From positions 11,667,864-11,731,863 of the forward strand of contig JACGWO010000008.1 in the NCBI GenBank assembly GCA_034509735.1: 64,000 nt of DNA, read 5' to 3'. Each line of letters begins with the position of its first letter. Within the stretch, counting starts at the first letter, position 1. Made by a program: the position numbers and the translations under genes. This document shows, one piece after another, positions 33,404 to 44,800 of the stretch. The stretch comes from Sesamum alatum (taxonomy: Eukaryota > Streptophyta > Magnoliopsida > Lamiales > Pedaliaceae). The notes beneath the pieces were generated by a model. It did not search any database. It was given only the letters and a program-made list of their open reading frames with translations, and was not told the origin of the DNA.

Positions 33404-35159
33404 CAGTTACTATCTTTACTTATTTATACATAAGGATGAGCGGGAGCATGAACTGACCTACATTAATTGAAAGAGTTGCTGTCATTGTCACGACTTGATG
33501 TGAGATGTAGTGCATTAATTAATACCGTGATCATAATATATTTATTTGGGTAAAATTTATTTCAATTTTGGATATTTGATCTTAACTTTAAAATAGTTTT
33601 TATGTTTTCAACTTACTTCAAACTAGTTTTTTGATTTTTCCATATTACTTTTATATAATATTTTCTTTTCTATAAAAGATAGTTAGACCCTCACTTTTTA
33701 TTTTCAATTTACAATTTGGTCCCTCACACAAATTTAGAAAAATATAATCATTTAATTAGAAGAATTTATCGTTAAATAATTATTTAGATAATAACTTGAT
33801 CAATTACAAAAATATAATTATTTTTGAATTTGTTGAACTTGAAATTTTCAAAATAAGAAACACTTGAATAAATAAATCGAAGAAGAAAAATTTAAATAAA
33901 AACATATAGCAAAATATTTAAACAAAAAGTCTTTCGAAATAGAACACAAATAACAAACTGAATATGTCAGTTAAAATGTTGAAAAATGGGGATAATTTCT
34001 AAAGTTTTTTTGTTAAAAAAAAATTGCTCAGGCTTTTATTTAAAATTTTCTCTCCGAATTTATTCAAGTGTTTTTCTTTGTTTGAAAATTGTAAGAAGTT
34101 CATTATATTCGCAAACATTATGTTTATACGTCATTGATCAATTTATTGTTAAATAATTTTCCAATTGTAAATACTTCCAATTAAAAATAGTTATAATTTT
34201 TAAATTTATATGTAAGGAACCAAATTGCAACTGAAAATAAAAAGTGGGGATTAAGATTATTTTTTGTAAAAATATTAATGTTTATAAGGGCAAGATAGAA
34301 AAAATCATCCATAAAAAGAATTAATTTTAAAGTGAATAAAAAAGACAAGGACTACTAATTAAATTGAACTAAAAAATCGGGGATTAAAATGAATTTTACC
34401 CATATTTATTTATTTCTTGCAATTTGTCACAGGCCAGGGTCGCAATTGTATACTTCATTTTATCAAACCATGAAAGCTTATTTCAGAAATATGTATAAAA
34501 ATGATAGTCTATTGATCTTGAGCTTTTTTAGTTTAGATGAATCCGGAATGAGATTCTTTCACCAAGCCGAAGTGGGATTCAAGTAAACAAGAAGGTAAGC
34601 TTCTCTATCCTAGCTTCTTCCATCGCTTTTTCAGACAGCAACTTTCTAGCTTCCTCCACTCCACTAAGAGTATCGGTTACTCAAGAAACACTGAATTTTA
34701 TTCAAGTGAAAAATCTGTATATAAAAGAATATGAAAAAAATATTGGTCGAAAATTTAAGAGTTATGTCTTTGAATGAAGACAACACTTGATATTGGCTCT
34801 ATTGGTGAAAAATGGTTCTAAAAACAAGATGGAAGATTTTTTTTTTAATAGTGTGTCATCCACTCTATCAGTTAATACATTCAAATGCAAAAATTGATTC
34901 AATATATAAATATTTCAAACCAATAATCGCAATCAAACGAGATAAATTGACTATTACAATAATAGACATACCCACATTCGTATAACTCGGCCTCACAATC
35001 TTTTAACAACTTTACCAATTGAGCAAGACCTCATAGAATTGCCTGATTGCCTACATCAAAAGAAGAATAGTTGAAATACTCAACATTGAGTAGCTTTATA
35101 TATAGACCTAATTATATTGAATGTAACTGAAAGTCGTGTACAACTTTCATAAATTTACA
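33404..35159. repeat. Interspersed repeat, copy 2 (left part)
   Basis: From 33432 it matches 19400-20830 in order and orientation, including the internal foldback element (~33548-34400) and the tRNA-like segment (34971-35044, minus). At the left, 33404-33428 ('gtcagttactatctttacttatttat') repeats text otherwise found at the 3' end of the unit, a hint of a tandem or end-duplicated structure. The copy is cut at 35159 by a LINE and resumes at 40905. Confidence 0.65.
35143..35159. repeat. LINE target-site duplication, left
   Basis: ACTTTCATAAATTTACA; the partner ACTTTGATAAATTTACA is at 40905-40921 (16 of 17 identical), directly after the LINE poly(A). Confidence 0.85.
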
Positions 35160-35512
35160 AATCAAGACTATTAACTACAATCAAACGAGAATGTCTCTCT
35201 CTTTGTAGAGTTTTCCTCTCTCTGTCTGCATGAGGGTTTTTTTCAATTTTTCGTCCGTTTCTTGCTAACTACCTAGGTTTTCCCGGTGTGTAACTGCTTT
35301 TCTAGCCGGACTCCGGTCATCTCTATGTGTGCGCTCTTCTTTCTTCGTTTCTTTCTTCCTTTTTCTGTCTTTCCTTCTTTCGTTTTCCATCTTCTTTTTT
35401 TTTTTTTTTTTCAGGTCTCGCGGTGAGTGGTTTCCTTTTTCTGGTCTTTTTCTCGCGTATCAGGGGGGAAATTGTTTTGTTGGTTCTTTGTGTCCAGTAT
35501 CTGTTGGTTTCG

Positions 35513-36640
35513 ATGGACGAGGAGATTGCCCGAATGAATCGTGCACTATCCTTCACGGTGGAGGAGGAACAAGGGTTGGTTATTCGTCGCGACCTTTGGC
35601 TAGGAGGCTCGAATGATCCTTCCCTAATTTTGGTTGGTCGCATCCTCACCCATCGTGGTATCAATTTTGCCGCTCTTTGTTCTACTTTTCTTTGTGCTGC
35701 GAATCCGAGGAACGGTTTGGAATTTACACGGATTAGTACGGATTGTTTTCTTCTACATTTTCGTCACCATGTTGATCAGCGACGTATCCTCGACAGTGGC
35801 CCTTGGAACTTCGATAACCATCTGATTCTCTTGGGTGAATTTGGACAGGGTGATGATCCACTTACTATGGACTTGCATTACTATGACTTTACAGTGCGGA
35901 TCCAAGGCATCTCAGGCTCCCAACTAAATCCTACACTTGGTCGACTTATTGGTAGCAAACTAGGGACTGTCAAGCAGGTTGTAGTTGGTGACAAAGTCCC
36001 TTCATCTCTAGGGTTGATGAAAGTGCATGTCTCGTTGGATGTGCGTCGACCACTTCTGGGCCACACTAAAATCCGGACGGCTAATGGGAATGAAACAGTG
36101 GTCACCTTTTCCTATGAGCATTTGGGAAACTTTTGTTATTTATGTTGGATGATTGGTCATGTGGACTCTATTTGTGATCACCGCTATTCTGATGATTTTA
36201 TTGATCCAGGTCTTACTCTCCCGTATGGTCCTTGGCTTCGGGCTTCGGCTAGGGGTCGCTCTTTTGCCCCTAATGTTGGTCAGTTGGGTTTGGCCATTCG
36301 CATTCCACTCTCCATGGTTCACATATTTTCGGGGGTTTTCGATCTCCGGAGAAATCCATATCGCAGCCAGTGAGGATTCTTGTTGCTCCTGGTTCTTCGG
36401 ATTTCAATAGCCCTCGGACCCGTGGTACGCCTTCTGAAAATCCTCATCCATTGCCTAAAATGGTGCAACCTCTAACTCGAGAGAATAATTCTCCGCCGCT
36501 TGTTGGATTAGTTAATATTCCTTTGGAGTTTTCTGCTCAATCTTCTCCAGTCTCATCTCCTATTTCCTCTGGCTTGCGCTATCGAGGTGGTCATTGTGGT
36601 CGACCTTTGTCGTCTGTTCATGGTTGTAGGGGGCGAAAAT
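35513..36640 (+). pseudogene. LINE ORF1 (DUF4283, CCHC zinc knuckle)
   Basis: Nucleic-acid-binding ORF1 protein that coats the LINE RNA. The likely start is the ATG at 35513 (MDEEIARMN), preferred over an earlier in-frame ATG at 35327 whose product would be an implausible poly-Phe/Leu stretch. Residues ~25-170 are DUF4283-like (DLWLG, FLLHFRHHVDQRRILDSGPW); a knuckle CYLCWMIGHVDSIC lies at ~residues 205-218, followed by YGPWLRA. The frame stops at 36373; the Pro/Ser-rich tail continues in another frame to 36640, so one frameshift separates them. Confidence 0.8.
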
Positions 36641-36755
36641 GAAAATAGGTGGCAACTTTGCTTCCCTCCACTTCTGCTAAACGTCCACAAGTTACTTCTT
36701 TTTTGTCAAATTTTGATGTATCGACGGAGGCTGCCTCGCAGTGCTACCGAGAATT

Positions 36756-39700
36756 ATGAATCCCTTAATTTTGAACTGTCAGGGTCTTGGGGGTTACCTG
36801 ACAGTTCAGCATTTGGGTCACTTGCTACGGCAGCACAATCCCCTTTGGTTTTTCTGTCTTAAACTAAATGCCGGTCTGATCGTTTGGAATTTCTTAAGCA
36901 CAAATTTTCAATGCTTGGTGTGGGTGTGGATTTGGTTGTCGGTTAGTAAGGGAGGTGGACTTATCCTTCTTTGGCAGAAATTTTGGGATGTGCAGTTGTT
37001 ATCTACTTCTGTTAATCACATTGATGTCATCATCCATGAGCAACCTCATTCTTCCTCTTAGCGTTTTATGGGTTTTTACGGTGCCCCTGAAGTGCTTAAT
37101 CGAAGGTTCTGCTGGCAATTACCAGAACGACTAAGCTCTCACTCGTCCCTTCTGTGGCTTTATGCCAGTGATTTTAATGAGCTATTACATTATTCCGAGA
37201 AACAAGGCGGTTGCCCACGACCACATTGGCAACTCGCAGCGTTCTCGGCTGCACTGCACCGTTGTGGTCTTTCAGATATAGGTTTTCGTGGCTTTCGACT
37301 CACTTGGTCAAATCACCGTAAAGATCCTCATACAATTCACGAAAGGTTAGATCATGCTTGTGCTAATTTACAATGGCGTACTAGTTTCCCTGATGCTCGG
37401 TCTCAGTCTCTTCCATGTCCTTATTCCGATCATGATCGCATACTCATTACTCTCCATTCGCTAAATCAATCTTGTGATCAGCCTAGGACTACTCCTTTCC
37501 GTTTTGAGGCGTGGTGGATTCGTGTTCAGGGGTGTGAGAACTTGGTCCATGAATCTTGGATGGTGGGTACTGATTCGGGTCCTGGTTCCCGTATTCGGCA
37601 ACGCCTGAAAGGGTGTGAGGAGGACCTATAATGTTGGAGTAATTCCCTCAATATCACTCGACAATGTAAAAAGGAAATTGAGGAGGAACTTGTACATCTC
37701 GGCCATGGACAGATCTCTGCTGCACACAAACAACTTGCTACTCGGCTGAGAATAGAATTGGAAGAACTCGCTGAAAGTGAAGAAGTGAAATGGCAGCAGC
37801 GTTCAAAAACTGAGTGGTTAACGTCCGGAGATCGTAATACGAAATTCTTTCATGCTCGGGCGTCGAACAGATGGAGAAAAAAACTGGATTTCTGGACATT
37901 GTGATGCCCACGGCCATTGGACAGAAGACAAGACCCATCTACAAGGAATAGTGCATGATTTCTTTGCCAATCTCTTTTGTTCCGAGAATCTGCCGGATGC
38001 TTTGCTTCAAGAATCAATTGGATTGCTCTCTCATTGTGTTACTCCGGAGATGAATGTCGAGTTGACGAAACCATTCACTAAAGAGGAGTTTATCGATTCC
38101 TTATCTCATATGTCCCCTCTTAAATCCCCCGGGCCGGATGTTTTTCCCCCGATCTTTTATAAACACTTTTGGTTTGTCGTTGGCTCTGACGTAGTTGATT
38201 TGGTCCTTCATATGCTTAATAACTGCACTATGTCTCATGGGATTAATCACACGAATATTGTTCTCATCCCCAAATGTGATAAGCCAGAGTACATGACTGA
38301 GCTTAGACCTATTAATTTATGTAATGTCATTTATAAATTGGCATCGAAAACTCTAGCAAATAGGCTTCGTCCTTTTTTAAATTATATTATATATTATTTC
38401 TCCATCTTAGTCTGCTTTTGTCCCGGGTCATCTCATTTATGATAATAATCTGATAGCTTTCGAACTTAATCATTTTTTTCGAACACAGCATAGGGGTAGT
38501 GATGGTTATTCGGCCGTTAAACTTGACATAGGTAAAGCGTATGATCGTGTCGAATGGTCTTTTTTACGTGCTGTTATGTTACGTTTGGGCTTTGATAGTC
38601 GTTTTGTATTGTTGATTCTTATATGTGTGTCGACTGTCTCTTATTCATACATACTCAATGGGAAGTGTTTTGGTTTTTTAGCTCCCCAATGTGGTCTCAA
38701 ACAAAGGTGTCCATTATCGCTGTTTTTATTTCTCCTTTGCACTGAAATGCTATCGTGTCTGATTAACTCTGAGCTTTCCCGTGGTCGTTTTAACGGTGTT
38801 CCTATTTGTGCAGGAGCCTCGGAGATTTCCCATTTGCTTTTTGCAGACGATACCTTGTTGTTTTGTTCAACAACTGACAGTAATATGACCTCTATTTCTG
38901 GTTTACTTGACCGTTATGCAGGTGTTTCAGGTCAAGTAATTAGTCTACAAAAGTCAACTCTCTCCTTTAGCAAGGTTGTTTGTACTTCACAACAGCAGCA
39001 TCTCGCTAGCCTCTTAGGGGTCCAATCGGTTCCTCAAGATGGAAATTATCTGGGATTACCTTCAGTCGTGGGGCGATCAAAAAGACTCATATATAATGCA
39101 TATAAGGTAAAAATTCAACGTCGTTTGGAGGGTTGGTCACAGAAATTGCTGTCTGAAGCTGGTCACTCGGTGCTCATCCAATCCGTTATTCAATCTATTC
39201 CGACGTACATGATGAGTTGTTTCCGTCTTCCAACATACTTGCTTAATGAAATGGAGTCGATGATTTTGGCTTATTGGTGGCATCACACGAGTTCAAGAAA
39301 AATCTGTTGGGTATCATGGAAATCACTTTGCTTAGGGAAATCGTCGGGTGGATTTGGGTTCAAAATGCTTAGAGCATTTAATTCTGCACTTTTAGCCAAA
39401 CAATTTTGGCGTTTGGTGCAAGATCCTCAAAGTCTACTAGCTAGATTATGGCGTGCTAGATATTTTTCGGATACTAGTACTTTTCATTCGACACTTGGGA
39501 CGAAACCTTCTTTCACTTGGCAGAGTGTGTTTTAAGCTAAGGATGTCATTTTAGTAGGATCACAATGGCAGATTTCCAATGGTGAAAATGTAGCTATTTG
39601 GCTGGATCCGTGGATTCCACGACCTCACTTGTTCAAGGTTCTCTCCCCGCCGAACTACCTAAATGCACAAGCTAAAGTCAGTGAGCACATATTAGGAAAT

Positions 39701-40869
39701 CCTGCTAGGTGGAATGAAGCTCTAATTCATGAGGTCATGTTTTGGAAAATTGATGTTGATATTATATGCTCTATTCCGCTTGGTCGCCGAGATCAAGGAA
39801 ACCGTTTGGTGTGGCATTATGATCGTAGGGGTTTATTCAACGTTTGAAGTGCTTACCACATGGTTGTCTCGTTACTGGACAACAATCTTTGCGGTGAAGG
39901 AAGTGGCCGGTCTGGAAGTGATTGGAATTTTATTTGGCATGCTCATGTTCCGCCGAAAGTTAGAATTTTCGCTTGGAGCATTTGCAAGGAGGCATTCCTT
40001 ACATGTGCTAATCTAACTAGAAGAGGTTGTGCTCGAGCTTTCGCTTGTCCTCACTGTGGCCACATAAATGAGGATTCCCATCATGTTTTCTTGCACTGTT
40101 CTGTTGTTCGTCAAATCTGGACACTTTCTGACCTTCCTTTTGGTGTTAGTTCACAGGATCACGGCGACATGGAGGCATGGATTAGACATGTAACAGAGCA
40201 TCTTGATCAGAACCAGTTTTCTCTTTTCCTTGTCTTCAGTTGCGCAATTTGGTTGAGCCGAAATCAGAAGTTGTGGAAGAATATGTCTGTCGATCCACTC
40301 GCTACTACAGAGTTTGTTTACTGTTTTCTCTCTTCATTTCAGGACCTTTGTATCTCTTCAGTTCCTTCTCCTAATTCGTCACCTTGTCGCTTTTGGACGC
40401 CACCTATGTTGGGTGTTATCAAAGTGAATTTTGATGGAGCTGTCCATGGTGGTTTGTCTGTAGTAGGTGCGGGAGTTTTAGCTTGGGATCACGACGGCAA
40501 GTGCGTTATGTGGGCTTCTAAAGTTCTTGTTGGTCCCTCAGATCGGAGCATGCCGAAGCTTTTGTTGTCCAAATCGCTTCTCGTTTAGTTCGCCAAGCTG
40601 GCTGGTCGTCCGTGATTATTGAAGGGGATTGCTCAACTGTTATATCCAAACTTATAGTGGGGGTTGCCGACTCCTCTTGGATTGGACCTGTTATTGCTGA
40701 TACTCTTTTTAATCTTTCCAACGTTCGTAATATTGTGTGTAATCATGTCGGTAGGGATGCTAATAAGGTTGCTCACTTCCTTGCTCAACTATCCAAACAT
40801 ATGGATGACCAAGGTTGTGATCCCCCTCTCTCTTTGCTTCCTTCCTTGTTGCATGATCTTGAAGTTTAA
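36756..40869 (+). pseudogene. LINE ORF2 (endonuclease, RT, zf-RVT, RNase H)
   Basis: Polymerase of the LINE, acting by target-primed reverse transcription. From ATG 36756 (MNPLILNCQGLGG): endonuclease to ~37480, with SDFNELLHYSE where GDFNE is usual (Gly to Ser) and YSDHDRILI; linker helix ~37660-37870; RT ~38040-39000 with LKSPGPDVF, VLIPKC, LDIGKAYDRVEW and the catalytic FADDTLLF at ~38839; zf-RVT ~39920-40120; RNase H ~40410-40840 with VNFDGAV, IEGDCS and VGRDANKVAHF. Breaks: stops near 37059, 37629, 39533, 39845 and 40586; frame changes near 37,880, 38,400 and 40,550. Not functional. Confidence 0.85.
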
Positions 40870-40904
40870 TGAAGTTTTTTTCTTCCAAAAAAAAAAAAAA
40901 AAAA

Positions 40905-41010
40905 ACTTTGATAAATTTACATATATAGGTAGATTAATTGTTTTTACTTGTCAGTTACAATCTTTACTTATTTATTAAATCAAATCCAATTGAATTTTAT
41001 AAATAAAAAT
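40905..41010. repeat. Interspersed repeat, copy 2 (right part)
   Basis: After the LINE, 'aaatttacatatata..gttactatctttacttatttattaaatc' continues the repeat exactly where it broke off, matching 20826-20925 of copy 1. Confidence 0.7.
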
Positions 41011-41316
41011 ATTATTAAAAAATTATTTTAATAACTTTTTCGATCCTCTCAAATTTTCACTCTTGAATCGGTCCCTGACACCAAGAGTCTAAAGTACAAT
41101 AGATCGAGAAAAGAAATTAACTGTGCCAAAATAACAAAAGTTATATATATATAAATACACAATAAATTCATATATATAGTTTGTAGTTGCCTTGGGTCTA
41201 TTTCTCGATATTGATAACAAACCCACACCAAATTAATTCCCATCACAGGAAGCACATCCAGAACCTCATCAACGTTTTTTATGAACATTTCAACAATCCT
41301 AACAACTATAAACTCA

Positions 41317-41543
41317 TGGAAAAATGCAAGCACCCCTTGTAATATTGTAAATCACCCTTCTCTTTTTATAAAAAGTAAAATAATAATTTATCTCTGTGTT
41401 TTTTAAAATTAAATCAATTTACCTCTTTATATTTTTAAAAGGGAGCAATTTATCTCCCTAAACGGGAAGATAAATTGCTATTTTTTTTTATAGAAGAGTA
41501 ATTTGCTTATTTACAATATCACGAGGTAAATTGCATTAAACTC
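41317..41543. mobile_element. Small TIR element, family A, 10-bp TSD
   Basis: Inverted arms with 'atgcaa..ttgtaatattgtaaat' and 'gcaatttacct..gatattgtaaat'. Flanked by a perfect 10-bp repeat TATAAACTCA (41307-41316 and 41544-41553). Same family as 3733-4015 and 59455-59708. It lies ~300 bp beyond the stop codon of the BODYGUARD-like gene and may fall in its 3' region. Confidence 0.7.
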
Positions 41544-41842
41544 TATAAACTCACAAGAAGAGAACAAGAAATTAAGGATTATATGAAAAAAAAAAAAAAA
41601 TTGCCAAACACCCCCAATTTTCTTTACCCTAATCTTGATAAGAATCAATAATAACACCCCCCATTTTTTCATGTTCAGAGTACGATCAAGTGACCCAACG
41701 CGGGTGACACCTTGCTCCTGTGAAAAATATATCACAGGTTCAAATGCCGAGAAGAGAGTTGGGAAATCAGCTTTCATCCTCCTTTTAAATTTAAAAAAAA
41801 AAATAAAAAATCCATTTCTTCTTGTTGAATTTTTAAGGGAAT

Positions 41843-44800
41843 TCACATCCTAAGGCCACTTGCATTGTTCCAAATATCCTCAAGCTCCCGAGCAAAGGCC
41901 TTTTGCCTTCCGACAACTATGGTAATATGATCTTTGTTCTCGACCACCTTAACGTGGGCTCTAGGGATTCTTGATTGCACGTTGTAACTGCATTCGACGG
42001 GGATCAGCTCATCATCTCTGCCATGAAATATCGTCACATCGCACTTTAATTGATTCTTGACCTCGTCCAAGTAGCCTTCGATCTTTCCGGCAGTTCCACA
42101 GATGATGTTATGTAGGGTGTGCCACGCAGCGTTGTGTGTATGAAGAAAGAAGCAGTCGAACAAGTACGTTCTTACCCTGCAAAAAATGTTTTATTTTCAG
42201 ACAAAATTTTAATGAAAAGAAATACATAGTATATGTGTGGTTAGTAGAAATAACCTTAATTGTAACGTTAGATTTACTTAATTACTTTTTTGAGAAAATT
42301 ATAATTTTGATCCGAGAGTATATGGTAGTTTGTAATATTAGTCTTGTACTTCTATCGCTAGTTCAGTATGCATTATTAATTTATTGATTAAATGTGATGT
42401 TTAAAGTGAACTTTTTTTACGGTTTACACTCAAAAACTGTCGAATTATGTTATCATTATGTTGTACTTGGCTAGCACAAAACCATCTGAAGGATATAATT
42501 GGTCAAGGCAATTATTACATCTTAGTACATATAGTAGCAAAATGTCAATTGGGCATAAATGACTTTCTAAAAATAGCCATGAAATAATACTCTATGTAAT
42601 TAAAAAAAGAAAAAGGGAAATTGTACTCTATATATATAGTTACAATTAATAAACATTAGCATATCATGTGTGTTCAATATGACTAGTTTATGTATAAGGC
42701 TAATTGTAATTTTCATCCTGTAATTATAAGTATTTGGCGTTTTGGTTCTTTAAGTTTCTAGGGTAGTAAAATAGTCATTTAACTTTTCAGTTAATTGCAT
42801 TTTTCGTCCTGTAATTATAGGTATTTGGCATTTTGATCCTTTAAGTTTTTAGGATAGCAAAATAGTCCTTTAACTTTTCAATTTTTGCAATTTTTGTCTT
42901 CTGGTCGATGGATTTTTTAAAATTTGCTGGAATAATGGCACGCGATGAGGTTGATTGTCTTCTTAAGTGATACCACATTCAGGCATTGGCCCTTCTTCCG
43001 GCAAGTTTAAAAGCCTCACGTGTGAATCGCGTGTCATTATTTCCGGCGAGCTTTAAAAAATTTGACGATCAGAGGACGAAAATTGCGAAAATTAAAAAGT
43101 TAAAGGACTATTTTGCTATCCTAAAACCTTAAAGAACCAAAATGCCAAATGCATATAATTACCGGACGAAAATTGCAATTAACCCTTTATATATAAATAA
43201 CAAACTATTTATCGAAGCAGTTATATCATTCCAGAATTATTGCTAGGCGGATGTACTTGCGTGTGTTTCAACCGAAGATCACGTCGAATGTCTTAATCAT
43301 AGTTGTGAATCATGATAAACACTTTAATCATAATTAACACCATGACCAGAATAAAAAATTTAAGTTTTCACGTTTGGTTTGTATAGCTGTAGTTGATAAT
43401 CGTTTGAAATATAAAAAATAATTTATTTTTTTTTAGTGTTGGATTACGCACATATAGATATATATAGTGCATTAATACTTGATGTATTTTCACGCATTTA
43501 ATGAATCTGATCATCATGCAGAAAGCCAGGTTGCACTTTGGACCAACTGGGGTTAAATGCTTTTATAGTCCCATTAGATCACATTATTATTTTTTTTTGT
43601 ACTATAACTTAGACCAGTGACGATTTCAGTCCCTAGTGATCATGGTTTTATGTATTTTTAATCCCATAAAATACAATTTAGATGTTTTCATTTTTCAGTT
43701 TTAGGTATTTTTAGTCCCAAGTTAACGATTGTTAACAGACATATGCAAAGCATAAGATTTTTGGGACTAAAAATATCTGAATTCGTATTTTATGGGACTG
43801 AAATCTTCACTTGTCCAAATTATGACACCAAAAAATATAATAATTTAATTTTATGAGATTAAAAAAAATATTTTACCCCTACGCTGATTTTGAAAAATTC
43901 CCGACATACATCAAGCTGTAGGTCACACGTGATGAATATTGAGAATTTCCCGAAATCCGTCCCAAGTATTTTCCTATGAGATTAGAAGAAATAGAGGCAC
44001 CTGTTTCCGGTGAGTAGTCTGGCGAGAGATTCCCAGAGACGGTGGTTCTTGCACATCACAAGGCAAAACGTCCGCGTAATGTGTTCGTACCAGCAAGCTA
44101 TCGAAGCACCAAATGCGATCATCGGCCACAGACGCCGTGGGGCAATTCTTCTCATCATGTGTTGTGTGGCTGCTTCACCCTTTGGGGCTGGAAAATATGG
44201 CTGCCAATTTTTTTTTGAAACGCATATATGTCAAATATGGATACTATATAATTGGTGTACAGTTTATAAAATACGATCAATTACATGACAAATAGATGAC
44301 AAATGCTGTGTGACGGATTGGGTTCAGTGGTCAAGGTAAGAAATTTCTCAATTATCTCATACACTAGGAAAACAATGGGAGTGTGTGTGTGTCAATGATG
44401 GACATCGATATCGCACGCGGCGACACAGAAAATTCTTAAAAATTAGGACACAACACGACACTGACACGATTATATATAATATTTGTTTTACTATATAGTC
44501 ACATTGTCACGTAAAGTTAAAATATGCAGTATAGAAATATCAAGATAAAAGATAAAATAAACATGTCTTACATATAAATTCTTAACCAAATACATGGCCT
44601 AAAAACAATACATAATCAGTTCATTTTCTAATATATGTAATGAAAAATTTCTAATCATCCAAATTTCTAATTTCATCTCAAAACTTTAAGTTTGAGAGAA
44701 GCGAATTGATTCTTTTGTTTTTTTTTAGTCCAACTTTTTTTATTTTTCCAAAGGCAATCCAAAACCTTTTGAAATTATGAAAAAAATTCTAAACGTGTCA

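Larger units (their letters stand above)
35160..40904 (+). mobile_element. Full-length L1-type LINE (broken)
   Basis: 5.7 kb with 5'UTR (35160-35512), ORF1, ORF2 and a 3' A-tract ending at 40904, inserted in repeat copy 2 with a 17-bp target duplication. Domain order is DUF4283 - CCHC knuckle - endonuclease - RT - zf-RVT - RNase H, as in plant L1 elements that carry a C-terminal RNase H. Both ORFs are damaged. The single mismatch between the duplicated target sites suggests moderate age. Confidence 0.9.

Noticed and set aside
35327..35512. Upstream in-frame extension of LINE ORF1 starting MCALLSSFLSSFFCL
   Set aside because: It is a pyrimidine-tract translation; the ATG at 35513 starts the conserved part and fits family length.
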